From Phycisphaerales bacterium (GTDB lineage Bacteria; Planctomycetota; Phycisphaerae; Phycisphaerales; UBA1924), in NCBI GenBank assembly GCA_026647565.1, contig JAPKGU010000012.1, forward strand, positions 1 to 40,928: a DNA stretch of 40,928 bases, read 5' to 3'. The notes under the pieces were generated by a model. That model did not search any database. It saw only the letters and a program-made list of their open reading frames with translations, and was not told where the DNA came from. This document shows positions 8,653 to 19,400 of this stretch, piece after piece; within the stretch, counting starts at the first letter, position 1; every line of letters begins with the position of its first letter. The translations under genes and the position numbers were made by a program.

Positions 8653-8953
8653 GCGGGGCCTCCGGAGATTCCAGACGCGTGGGGCACGACTGGTGTGGGA
8701 GGGTATGCGAAGACGAACACAGCGATCACGGGCGCTGAGCACGAAGGCCGAGGTCAAGGAGAAGCGCAACCAGTGCAGCCACGCTTGCCCATTCCTCCCC
8801 GATCTGCATCGTCTCGTGGTCCCAGCGGACAATCCGGGCGTCGTGCGGCAGGAGTGGATCGCTCCTTCGGAAGGCCCGTCGAATGCGTCAATGCTCAAGA
8901 CGGCAGTCGATCGCGGCGGCGGCGTCCACTCGAACATGGAAAGACACCTCAAA
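8653..8953. other. Intergenic stretch between thiC and tpx
   Basis: No convincing gene is seen. The tpx frame is open through it on the minus strand, but composition and the strong tpx ribosome-binding site argue against translation. A short minus-strand frame with a hydrophobic 27-residue end lies here without a ribosome-binding site. The tpx promoter is presumably here; no clear match was found. Confidence 0.35.
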
Positions 8954-10954
<2,001 letters not shown>

Positions 10955-11070
10955 GTGCGGCTCCTCGCGCGAGCGCGTGGGGTGGTGCGTGCGTTTCTCA
11001 GAGGTAAGCGAGTTGGTCGGCGGGTGTCGGCTTGGAGAGCCAACCTACCCAAGACCTTCCAAGTCGTCGC

Positions 11071-11156
11071 TTCCCTCCGCCGGTGCGAACCGGATCAGGT
11101 TCAACGGGTGCGTCTCAGCGGCGGGCCGAAGGGTTTCGGCTGCCGCGCCCCGAGCG
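11071..11156 (-). promoter_or_regulatory. TPP riboswitch (THI element) for thiC
   Basis: Read on the minus strand, the stretch contains the conserved THI-box blocks in order: CTCGGGGCGCG, a variable P3-like hairpin (GCCGAAACCCTTCGGC), GCTGAGA, then ACCCGTTGAACCTGATC, the stem GGTTCGCACC and closing GGCGGAGGGAAG. These are the sensor helices that bind thiamine pyrophosphate. The element ends about 115 nt before the thiC GTG, so control may act on the ribosome-binding site or on transcription; no clear Rho-independent terminator is visible between them, which favours control of translation (inference). Confidence 0.96.
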
Positions 11157-11213
11157 TTGAGTGGTAAGAGTAGGTCGAGTGCGTGCGAGCGGTGGCGTGC
11201 GTTGGAGGTGGAT

Positions 11214-11792
11214 ATGTCGGACCAGTTGCTCCGTTTCCGAGTCTCCGCGGCGTTCGGCTTGCTGGGCCTCGTTGGGGTGGGAGGCGTTCTGGGCGGGTCG
11301 GCGTTGGTGGCTGAGGAGCGGGTGCCGCCGCCGGAGGCGGGCTCGACGGCGATCATCTGTCACGCGTCGGAGCCGGGTCGGCGGCTTCTGGTGTCGGGCG
11401 TGGTGGTGGATGAGTCGGGGAGGCCGGTGCGGGGGGCGACGGTGAGCGCGTACAACACGGACGCGTCAGGCCTTTACAACCCGAGAAACTCGGACACGCG
11501 CGAGCCACGGATCAGCGGGGAGGTCAAGAGCGATGCGGAGGGGCGGTTCCAGTTCCTCACGGTCTATCCGGGCCCGTATCCGGAGATCGCCGAGCCCGCC
11601 CATGTTCACTTCGGCGCGACAGCGCGGCGTTTCAAGCAGGCATGGGCGACGATCTGGATCGAGGGTGATCCGCTGATCACGGCGGAGCGGAAGGCGTGGG
11701 AGGAGCAAGACGAGGAGACGCGGGTTGTGCCGGCCGAGAGCATCGAGGGCCTTGCGTTTGCGCGGGTGACCATCGTGATGAAGCGAGACTGA
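11214..11792 (+). CDS. Exported intradiol ring-cleavage dioxygenase-like protein
   Basis: A 192-residue protein with one intradiol dioxygenase domain (protocatechuate 3,4-dioxygenase/catechol dioxygenase fold). GVVVDESGRPVRGATVSAYN opens the domain. The four non-haem iron ligands can be placed at Tyr88, Tyr122 (PGPYPE), His130 and His132 (PAHVHF), and TIWIEGDPL matches the conserved following strand. The Arg that precedes the HxH pair in known enzymes (RPAHIHF) is Glu127 here, so catechol cleavage is not certain. An N-terminal hydrophobic segment (about 9-33) predicts export or anchoring. The ATG at 11214 has GGAGG 5 nt upstream. It is divergent from thiC; the broken sigma gene follows on the same strand. 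Confidence 0.85.
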   Translation: MSDQLLRFRVSAAFGLLGLVGVGGVLGGSALVAEERVPPPEAGSTAIICHASEPGRRLLVSGVVVDESGRPVRGATVSAYNTDASGLYNPRNSDTREPRISGEVKSDAEGRFQFLTVYPGPYPEIAEPAHVHFGATARRFKQAWATIWIEGDPLITAERKAWEEQDEETRVVPAESIEGLAFARVTIVMKRD

Positions 11793-11874
11793 GGCGCCCG
11801 GGTCAAAGGGAAAGTGTCTCGGATTCGTGAACCTCGCCCGGTCCGGTGGCGACTGCTGGTCCAGAATGGGGATT

Positions 11875-12447
11875 ATGGATCGCATGCCCGACCGGACGCC
11901 CGACCAGATCTATGACGAGTGGCTCGTCATTCGTTCGCAGGACGGAGAGGTCGCGGCGCTCACGGAGCTGGTGTCACGCTGGAACGGGCGGCTCATCGGC
12001 TTTGCGATGGGGCTGACGGGTGAAGAGGCGGCAGCGCTGGACGCGGTGCAGGGGGCGTGGCTGGTGGCGGCGCGGGATATCGGGAAGCTGCGGGACCCCG
12101 CGCGATTCGCGTGATGGATGCTCCGGGTGGTGGCGAATCGATGCGCGGATCTGGCTCGGGGAGAGTCGCGTCGGCGTCGGACCGAGCGGGCGCGGGCGCT
12201 CGAGAGTGATCGGCGAATCGCGAACCCGGGGGAAGCGGCCGGCGACAGTGATGAGAGCGAGCGTGTGAGGCGGGCGATCCGCACGCTGGGGAACGCCCAG
12301 CGGGAGATCCTGGGGCTGCACCACGGCGCCGGGATGTCGGTGTCGGCGATCGCGGCGATGCTCGGCGTACCGGAGGGGACGGTGAAGTCCCGGCTGCACG
12401 CGGCTCGGAGCGAACTCAGGGCGATACTCGAAAGGAGTGCAACATGA
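11875..12447 (+). pseudogene. ECF RNA polymerase sigma factor interrupted by in-frame TGA
   Basis: Two open stretches in the same frame, separated only by TGA at 12112-12114, together form one about 190-residue ECF sigma factor. The first half carries region 2 (WLVIRSQDGEVAALTELVSR, then GAWLVAARDIGKLRDPARFA). The second resumes with WMLRVVANRCADLAR and contains region 4, including LGVPEGTVKSRLHAARSELR. ECF proteins normally read RF-x-x-W here, so one residue (plausibly Gly GGA or Arg CGA) has become TGA. Several starts are possible (11866, 11875, 11884). The 3' end overlaps the partner membrane protein by ATGA. Either a recent nonsense mutation, a sequencing error, or a split product restarted at ATG 12118, which would retain region 4 but only the end of region 2. 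Confidence 0.8.
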
Positions 12448-12827
12448 GCGTCAACAGTGGGAACATGAGCGAGCGCGAGATGGACGAGGCGATCCACCGG
12501 GCGATGCGATCGGGGGCGACCGAGCCGCCGCTGCTCACGCAGGTGGCCGAGGCGATGGCCGGACGTTCCTGGTGGCTGAACCTGCTCGCGGTCCCGTTGA
12601 TGTTCGCGTTCTTCGGTGTGTGCGTCTGGTCGGCGGTTCGGTTCTTCGGCGAGACGCAGACACGCGAGCAGATCATGTGGGCTGTCGTGTTTCTCTTCAG
12701 CACGCAGAGCATCGCGATACTGAAACTCTGGTACTGGATGCTGATGAATCGCAACGCGGTGACGCGCGAGGTGAAGCGGCTGGAGTTGCAGGTGGCGCGG
12801 CTCGCGGCGAGGCCGGATCAGTCGTGA
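12444..12827 (+). CDS. Two-helix membrane protein (DUF6768-like), sigma partner
   Basis: A 127-residue inner-membrane protein. Residues 1-42 are cytoplasmic and acidic, helices lie at about 45-67 and 77-99, and the tail REVKRLELQVARLAARP looks like a short coiled coil. The phrase GRSWWLNLLAV, VRFFGE and LKLWYWMLMNRN followed by KRLELQVARL is what I recall of the DUF6768 family found beside ECF sigma genes in planctomycetes; a role in holding or sensing for the sigma factor is plausible but unproven. AAAGGAG (12431-12437) precedes the ATG by 6 nt, and the start overlaps the sigma stop (ATGA). It ends 6 nt before the convergent stop of the next gene. Confidence 0.82.
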   Translation: MSVNSGNMSEREMDEAIHRAMRSGATEPPLLTQVAEAMAGRSWWLNLLAVPLMFAFFGVCVWSAVRFFGETQTREQIMWAVVFLFSTQSIAILKLWYWMLMNRNAVTREVKRLELQVARLAARPDQS

Positions 12828-12833
12828 GGGTCC

Positions 12834-13847
12834 TCAGCGGCGCCGCGAGGCCCGCTGGCTCGATGCCTTTCTCGAGGTCTTCTTCGAGCCGGCGGCTTTC
12901 GTGCGGGCTGGTTTCTTCCGGATCGGGGCCTTCTTCGCGATCTTCCTGGAGAGCTTTCGGGAGGGCTTCGGAGCGGGCTTCGTGCCCGCTTTCTTGTCAG
13001 CTTTCTTGTGGGCCTTCTTCTGGACTTTCTTCCGGGCTTTCTTCTGGGCTTTCCTCTGGGCTTTCTTGGTGGAGGCCTTCACTGCAGATCGACTTCTTGT
13101 CCTTGTGGTCGAGGCCTTGGACCGTTTGGATGCAGTGGCCCTCTTGAACGTGGCCTTTGGCTTGGCGAGTTCCGTTGGGGCGGGTGCTGGCGTTGACTCG
13201 ACCAGCGCGGGAGAGGCAAAGCCGTCGCGTGTCACGACACCGATGTCGCGGAGGTCGCCTCCGTCGAAGCCGGAGCCGACACCTCGCCACGGTGCGCCGC
13301 CGAGGAGCGTGCCGCGATCAACGCGCCGACAGGCCTCGGCGACGAGAAGGATGGAGAGCGGTTCGATCAGCCCGCACGCGACGAGCCACGACGCGTCGTC
13401 GTCGAGCGTCGCGCAGAGATCGCTGAGCGCTTTGAACGAGGGGATGATGAAGTAGCGGGTCTCCGGCCACCACTCGGGGTCGCAGGGCCAGTCTGAGTCC
13501 TCGGGATCGAAGCGCGTCGAGCCGCAGATGTAGAGCGTGTGCTCGGGGTGCTGGTCGGGGGCGGGGGGTGAGCCGTCCTCGCTTCCGAAGAGCATCTCCA
13601 CAAGTCCAAAGCAGAGTCCGTTGATATCGGGCGCGGGTTCGTCATCGGTGAGAACGTGGACCAGTTGCTCGCAGAGGGCTTCGACGTCGATCGCAACGTC
13701 GAGTCCCTCTGCGACCTCGGACACCTGCGCGGGGAGCGCGGGAAGGACCAACTGACGGATCCGGGCGAAGGCACTCGCGACCGGGGTCTTGTTCGCGATG
13801 CTCTGGAGTGCGGCGCTCGCTGCTTTCTCGGCCAGTTCGTAGCTCAT
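12834..13847 (-). CDS. Unknown protein with Lys/Ala-rich histone H1-like tail
   Basis: A 337-residue protein. Residues 1-225 form a folded, acidic domain I do not recognise (opening MSYELAEKAASAALQSIANK; Trp-rich SDWPCDPEWWPETRYF near 124-140; then a Leu-rich helix SWLVACGLIEPLSILLV). From about 235 onward it is almost entirely Lys, Ala, Arg, Ser and Thr with repeats of KKAxKKAxKK, as in histone H1 or chlamydial Hc1 tails, suggesting binding to nucleic acid. The start at 13847 has AGGA 8 nt upstream; frames further upstream overlap the divergent GNAT region and are Arg/Pro-rich noise. No signal peptide. Confidence 0.8.
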   Translation of the reverse strand: MSYELAEKAASAALQSIANKTPVASAFARIRQLVLPALPAQVSEVAEGLDVAIDVEALCEQLVHVLTDDEPAPDINGLCFGLVEMLFGSEDGSPPAPDQHPEHTLYICGSTRFDPEDSDWPCDPEWWPETRYFIIPSFKALSDLCATLDDDASWLVACGLIEPLSILLVAEACRRVDRGTLLGGAPWRGVGSGFDGGDLRDIGVVTRDGFASPALVESTPAPAPTELAKPKATFKRATASKRSKASTTRTRSRSAVKASTKKAQRKAQKKARKKVQKKAHKKADKKAGTKPAPKPSRKLSRKIAKKAPIRKKPARTKAAGSKKTSRKASSQRASRRR

Positions 13848-13968
13848 GATTCGTTTCCTGCGCGGACGATCGCCGGTGTGGCGGCGCTGCGTAGGGGCGA
13901 GCATATCGACAGAGGGCCGGCGCGGCCAGAGTCCCGGACGTACCCTTTTGGGCCAGGAGGGACTTGCG

Positions 13969-14856
13969 ATGCTGGGGCCGGATGCGCGGCTGATGGCGGG
14001 GTTCCTGGATCGGACGAGGCGTCGGCTGTCGGCGTGCCGCGCGGGAGAGGGAGTCGGCGCGCCGGGAGCCGAGGTCGGCATTCGCGACATGGGGCCGGGG
14101 TTCCTGACGTGGAGAGTTGTCGACGATGGATCGTCGACGCCGACGGCGAGCTCGGACCGCGTGTTCTGGATCGCGCCCGATCGAGCGGTCTCGGGTGCGG
14201 ATCTGGATGAGGCGATCGGGTACTACAGGTCGCTCCGACGAGCTCGGGCGTTCTTTGTGCTCGGCCCGGAGGCGTGGAGCGAGGAACTGGGCGCCGAGAT
14301 GGCGCGGCGCGGGATGAGACCGTGGACACAGGTGCGGTACCCGGCGCTGGCGCGGGAGACGGTCGAGCGGGCCGGAGAGGAGTGGGGGAGCACGACGCTT
14401 GAGCCGAGGATCGTGACGGGCGACGATCCGTCCGCACTCGATCGCGTGCTGGAGTCGATCGGCCCTTGGTACGGTCGCGAGTGGCTCGGCCTGGTACGGC
14501 GTGTGGTGGTTGAGGCGGGCGCGGAGCTGCACCTGGCCTGGGACGCTGCGCTCAACCGACCGGTCGCGATCGGCGGAGTCGTTGTTGAAGGGGACTGGTC
14601 GTATGTCTGCTTCGGCGCAACAGAGGAGTCGCACCGGAGACGGGGCGGGCAGACGCTGCTCTTTCGAACGCGGCTGGTCAGTGCCAGCGGGCGAGGAGCG
14701 AGGTGGTGCGTCGGCGAGACGAACTCGATGGCGGAGCAGTCGCTGAGGAACTTCCTGCGGTGCGGCTTTGCGGAGGCGTTCGAGATGCGCGTGTGGGGGT
14801 GGGAAGAAGCCCGGCCACAAGGGGTGGGCCCGGTTGTGGAAACGCTCAGCGTCTGA
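13969..14856 (+). CDS. GNAT-fold acetyltransferase, two-lobed
   Basis: A 295-residue protein. The C-terminal half has the GNAT acetyl-CoA loop: AIGGVVVEGDWSYVCFGATE followed by EESHRRRGGQTLLFRTRL and the closing SLRNFLRCGFAEAFEMRVW. The N-terminal half (about 1-150) looks like a second, degenerate GNAT lobe; such pairs are common in planctomycetes. AGGAGG lies 8 nt before the ATG at 13969. No signal peptide, so cytoplasmic. The target is unknown. It overlaps the convergent phosphatase-family gene by 11 nt. Confidence 0.85.
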   Translation: MLGPDARLMAGFLDRTRRRLSACRAGEGVGAPGAEVGIRDMGPGFLTWRVVDDGSSTPTASSDRVFWIAPDRAVSGADLDEAIGYYRSLRRARAFFVLGPEAWSEELGAEMARRGMRPWTQVRYPALARETVERAGEEWGSTTLEPRIVTGDDPSALDRVLESIGPWYGREWLGLVRRVVVEAGAELHLAWDAALNRPVAIGGVVVEGDWSYVCFGATEESHRRRGGQTLLFRTRLVSASGRGARWCVGETNSMAEQSLRNFLRCGFAEAFEMRVWGWEEARPQGVGPVVETLSV

Positions 14857-16369
14857 TCGCTACGTCCACAACGATCGGCAGGTGGTCGCTCGCGCCGGAG
14901 TCGTCCCGCTCCAGGCCCATCCGCGCGAGGGCGGCGTCGCTCAGCCGGCGGGTGTCGATCGCCGTCGCGCCGAGCACGCGGCAGCCCGCTCCGCTGTAGA
15001 GCACGTAGTCCAAGCGTCCCGGCGTGAAGCTCGTCTGCCAATCGACCCACGTGTACGTGGCGTTGTCGCCGAGCACGCGTACCGGCGCGATCTCGAGGTC
15101 GGAGCCGTCGGAGTCCAGGCCCTTGCCGATGAGGTCCAGCGGCGTGCGGGTGCCGACCAGGTTCATGTCGCCGGCGACGACGCGCACCCATGTGGGATCA
15201 TCGGCGATCGCATCGCCGAGCGCCGAAGCGATGCGGCCCGCTTCTGCGATGCGAGTGCTGTCCTCGGGGCTGGTGGCGCTGCCGCAGCACTTGAGGTGCG
15301 TGCTTGCGACGACGATATCGCCGACGGGGAGCGCGACGACGCCGCTCACAATGCGTGCGTTGTGATCGCGTCCGTCGTGCGGGAAGGTGACGCCGTCCTG
15401 GACAAGAGGTGTGATCGGATAGGGCGAGACGATCGCCACGCCCCAGGACCGGCCCGAGAGGGCGTGCCATCTCGCGGTCGGGCTGTCGATGTGCTCATGG
15501 AACCAGCGTGCGATCTGGGCCGGCTGCTTTGCTTCCCACTCCTGAATCAGGACCACGTCGGGCCGCACGAGCTCGATGACGCGAGCGAAGGGGGCTGAGT
15601 TCTTCTCTGGGTTGTTGCGATGGATGTTCCAGTTGAGGACGCGGATCGCGCCCGCCGGTCGGGGAGGAAGCGTCGCGTCGGCGAGCGGGGGCTGCTCGGA
15701 GGCGATGGGCTTCTCCGCGATGAACGCATCGGACCACCCGCGCAGCGAGCCGCCCGAGTCGCGAAGGGTGATGACGCCCTCCCACGCGCTCGCGGCTTCC
15801 AGCGCCGAGGTGTCGGTGCCCGTGGCGACGTGCCGCGAGATGCGTGCCTCGTACCAGTTCGACGCGTGCGTGGGCGTGAAGAGCAGATCAAGCCCCGCGA
15901 CGGGGATCTTGGTGCGTGAGCCGGTGCGATCCACGACGTATGCCGCGGCGCCGCGGTCGAGCGATCCCTCGGCGTTGCGGGGCGAGAACTCGATCTCGAG
16001 ATCGACGCCCATGCCCGCGGCATCAACTGGATCGAGCATGGCGAACCCCGTGCCGCCGTCGCCGTCGAGGTCCAGATGGATCGTGACGGTCTGGTCGGAC
16101 GCCTGGAGGGCCTTGTTCTCCCCGTCCACGCTGAAGCGCAGGTAGAGGTACGCAGGGTCAGCAGTGGCGACCACGTCCTTGGGCCATTCGCCGGTATCGC
16201 CGTCGATCGTGACGGGGCCTGACCAGGACGAGCGAGCGGGCGCCGGTGCTGGAGCGGGGTCACCCGGCACGGACTCGCAACCGGTGGCGAGGAGGATGAC
16301 GGCGCACGCGGAAAGTCGCATCAGCCGGGGGATGACAGGTGTCACTGAGAAGGGGAAGCGTGCGTGCAT
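14846..16369 (-). CDS. Lipoprotein endonuclease/exonuclease/phosphatase-family protein
   Basis: A 507-residue exported protein. The lipoprotein signal ends at LLATGC (Cys31). An N-terminal beta-rich domain (about 50-225, from GPVTIDGDTGEWPKDV) looks like a CBM9/DOMON-type sugar-binding module. The EEP domain starts near residue 240 with IRVLNWNIHRNN, and continues with VVLIQEWE (catalytic Glu), GDMNL and the terminal SDHLPIV, all of the DNase I/Mg-phosphatase superfamily signature. It may cleave phosphodiesters or phosphate groups outside the cell, for example in nucleic acids or phospholipids (inference). GGAG is 8 nt before the ATG at 16369. The gene for the ThuA/PQQ-type enzyme lies upstream on the same strand, ending 109 nt before this start. 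Confidence 0.88.
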   Translation of the reverse strand: MHARFPFSVTPVIPRLMRLSACAVILLATGCESVPGDPAPAPAPARSSWSGPVTIDGDTGEWPKDVVATADPAYLYLRFSVDGENKALQASDQTVTIHLDLDGDGGTGFAMLDPVDAAGMGVDLEIEFSPRNAEGSLDRGAAAYVVDRTGSRTKIPVAGLDLLFTPTHASNWYEARISRHVATGTDTSALEAASAWEGVITLRDSGGSLRGWSDAFIAEKPIASEQPPLADATLPPRPAGAIRVLNWNIHRNNPEKNSAPFARVIELVRPDVVLIQEWEAKQPAQIARWFHEHIDSPTARWHALSGRSWGVAIVSPYPITPLVQDGVTFPHDGRDHNARIVSGVVALPVGDIVVASTHLKCCGSATSPEDSTRIAEAGRIASALGDAIADDPTWVRVVAGDMNLVGTRTPLDLIGKGLDSDGSDLEIAPVRVLGDNATYTWVDWQTSFTPGRLDYVLYSGAGCRVLGATAIDTRRLSDAALARMGLERDDSGASDHLPIVVDVAIRR

Positions 16370-16478
16370 GAGAGACTCCGTGAGGCGGGCGCCGGCATGA
16401 GACGTGTACGCGGGTCGGAAGTGTGCGCACGCCGGTGCCGCGGGGCAACCGGGATCCGGAGCATGCCGCCCGCGTTGT

Positions 16479-19400
16479 TCACTCTCTTGATGGCTCGGAT
16501 GCGATGAGTTCGATGCGGTCGAGATTGAACAGGAAACCCTTCGGGCCTCGGAAGACGAGGTAGAGATCGTGCGTGCCACCCGGCGAGACAATCGGGGCTT
16601 CGATGTCGGTCCATGTGGTCCAGGAGCTCGTGGAGGGGATGGCGGCAATGCCGATCAGGTCCCCTATGGGTGAGCCGAGGCGTATCTCGATCGACCCGCC
16701 ATTCGTCGCGGACGAGCACCGGAAGCGAATCGCGGCGAGGCCGTCCAATCGGACGGGTGAGAAGGCGGCGTGGTCGCCATTCTCGATGAAGGCCAGTGCG
16801 GTGATGCTGGCACCGGCGGTGCTGGCGGGGTCGGGCTTGGACTCGACTTGTGTTCCTCGGGTCGTGGTGGCACGCTCCGCCTCGATGATGCGGCGCTGGA
16901 GGATGACTTCTCGCGTGCCACCGAGCGGGGGGACGCCGGGAGCGCCTCCGTCAACGTACGTCGCGCGAAGGACAATCGACGCGGGCTGGTTGGGGTCGCC
17001 CTCCGGCTCCGGACCGAGCTTGAGCGTTCCAACCGGTCCGGTGGCCTGAGCGATGGTTGTGACGACGTTGCCCCGTCGGAGCGAGAGCGTCGCGGTGAGA
17101 CGCGAGGGGTCGATGCCGCCGGAGCCGGAGTCTTCGGGGTCTTCAACGTGGATGCGGTAGTTGATGGCATCACCCTCGGTGACGATTGTGCCGGGCTTCG
17201 GGGCGTCGAAGCGGACGTTCGGAGCGGTGTTCCCGGCGTGGATCTCGAGGATCTCGCTTCGTTCCGTGCCGTCGGCGTCGCGGGCGGTGACGCGAACGCG
17301 GTGCAGGCCGGTGGTCGTGAAGGTGTGCTCCGACTTTGTGCCGCGTGAGTCGATGGAGCCGTCGCCGTCGAAGTCCCAGCCGATCTCGAGTGACACGGGT
17401 GCGTCGGCCATTCCGGGCGGAGCTGACTGCGGCTTGCTCCCGCTTGCATCGAACGAGACCCTGAGGGGCACGGCACCGTTGGTCGGCTCGGCCTTCGCGG
17501 CGACGTGCGGCGGGCGCTTGCCTTCGGCGTACCAGCCGATGCGAGTGATGCGAGAGTCGGTGTTCTGCCCCCCGAACTCGCTCCCCCATTCGATGAGGTA
17601 CAGCCGCCCGTCGGGGCCGAGCTCGAGTTCGTGGGGCCGGGCGAAGGAGCGATCGGAGAGGAACGGTTCGATCGAGAGCGCCGCGCCGGACTCATCGGTG
17701 CGGATAGCGAAGATCCTGCCTCGCGCCCATTCGTACATGAAAGTGACACCGTCCATGCTCGGGGGAAGGGCGTTCTCGCTCAGCGCACCATGCCGTTCCG
17801 CGAGCCACGCGCGTCTGTAGGTCGGTCCGCCCATGGCGCAGCGGCCGCCGGAACCCATCATCGGGAACTCGTCCGATTGGCCGTAGGGGTACCAGACCCA
17901 CGCGGGCGTCGCCGGAGGAAGCACTCTCGCGCCGTTGCGGTTCGGCGAGTCGTTGACCGGAGAAGCGGGGTCGAACGGATCGCCCGGCGTTTCGGTGGCA
18001 AAGTCGTAGTCGCGGTAGATCTTGTTGTCGCCGATGAAGTAGGGCCAGCCGCAGTTTGCCGCGGCTCGGATCTGGTTGAACTCATCGTGTCCCTTGGGGC
18101 CGCGCGTCTCGGAGATGGCGTCGGAGTCCGGGCCGACGTCGCCGAAGTAGAGCCAGTTGGTCACGGGGTCGATGCCGATGCGGAACGGGTTCCGGCAGCC
18201 CATGACGTAGACCTCGGGCCTGCCCTTGGCGCCGTCCTTTGGGAAGAGGTTGCCGTCCGGGATCTCGTAGCCGCCGGAGGGGAGCGGGCGGATGCGAAGG
18301 ATCTTTCCTCGGAGATCGCCGGTGCTGGCGCTGCTTTTCTGGGCGTCCCATGGCGCGCGTCCCGGGCGTTCGTCGATCGGAGCGAAGCCGTCCGAGGCGA
18401 AGGGATTGGTGTTGTCGCCGATGGAGAGATAGAGAAGTCCGTCGGGGCCGAAGGCGACGGAGCCGCCGCTGTGGCAGCATTCCTCCCGCTGGGTCTGCAC
18501 GTCGATGACAACGGACTCGCTCGCGGGATCGAGCAGGTCGTCCGTCATCGTGAATCGCGAGAGACGGTTGTGGGCCGTCGTACCGACGGGCGAGTAGTAG
18601 ATGTAGATCCAGCCGTTGTCCATGAACGCGGGGTCGAGGGCCATGCCGAGGAGGCCGTCCTCGAGCGCCGTCGTGACGTTGAGCACTCCGGCGATGCGGG
18701 TTCCGGAGTCCTCGCTCCAGACCTTAACCAGTCCGCCCCGTTCGATGTAGATGACGCGCCCGTCGGGGGTGACAGCGAGTTCCATGGGATCGAGCGTGTC
18801 GTCGTCGATGGTCTCGACCTCGTAGTGGTTCCAGATCGTGCCGCCGGCGTCGTGCGATGCGCGAGCGTCGTTGCCGAGAGCCCATGCGATCCCGCCCTTG
18901 AGGTGCTCGATCACCAGGGGCTCGGCGAAGGACTCGGCGGTGTGGCCCAGCCCGGTGTAAAACGCCCGGCCGCCGGCGTAGTGGTGGCACCACGCGATGG
19001 GGTGGTCGCCGGTGGGAGTGGCGTCCATCGCGGCGCCTGTGTACGACGACTCGTCGAGGGACATGAGGACGTGAACCCTGCCACGCGGATTCTCGCGATA
19101 GTCGTACCACTCGTCGGTGCGGACCCAGCGCTCGGGGAGGTGCGCCGTTGCGGGGTGCGTGCGATCTGTCACGAGGATGGTCGCCGGCTGCACGGCGGGG
19201 TGGCTCTTGAACGCCCCGCCCACAAGCCCCTGGTACCACGCCCAGTCGTACTCGGTGTCCGCGGCGGCATGGACCCCGACCCACCCGCGACCCGCGCGGA
19301 TGAACCGCTCGAGCGCCCCCTGCTGCGCGTCGTCCAGGACATCACCCGTCGTGCTCAGAAAGATCACCACGCCGAAACGTGCGAGGTTGTCGTCGGTGAA

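Noticed and set aside
11830-11884. Earlier GTG start (11827) for the broken sigma factor
   Set aside because: The added residues (NLARSGGDCWSR) do not fit the family; later ATGs at 11866-11884 are more natural.
12880-13080. Short tandem-like DNA repeats (CTTTCTTC units) considered as a minisatellite or CRISPR-like array
   Set aside because: They are codon-level repeats of the Lys/Ala tail; there are no spacers and the frame is preserved.
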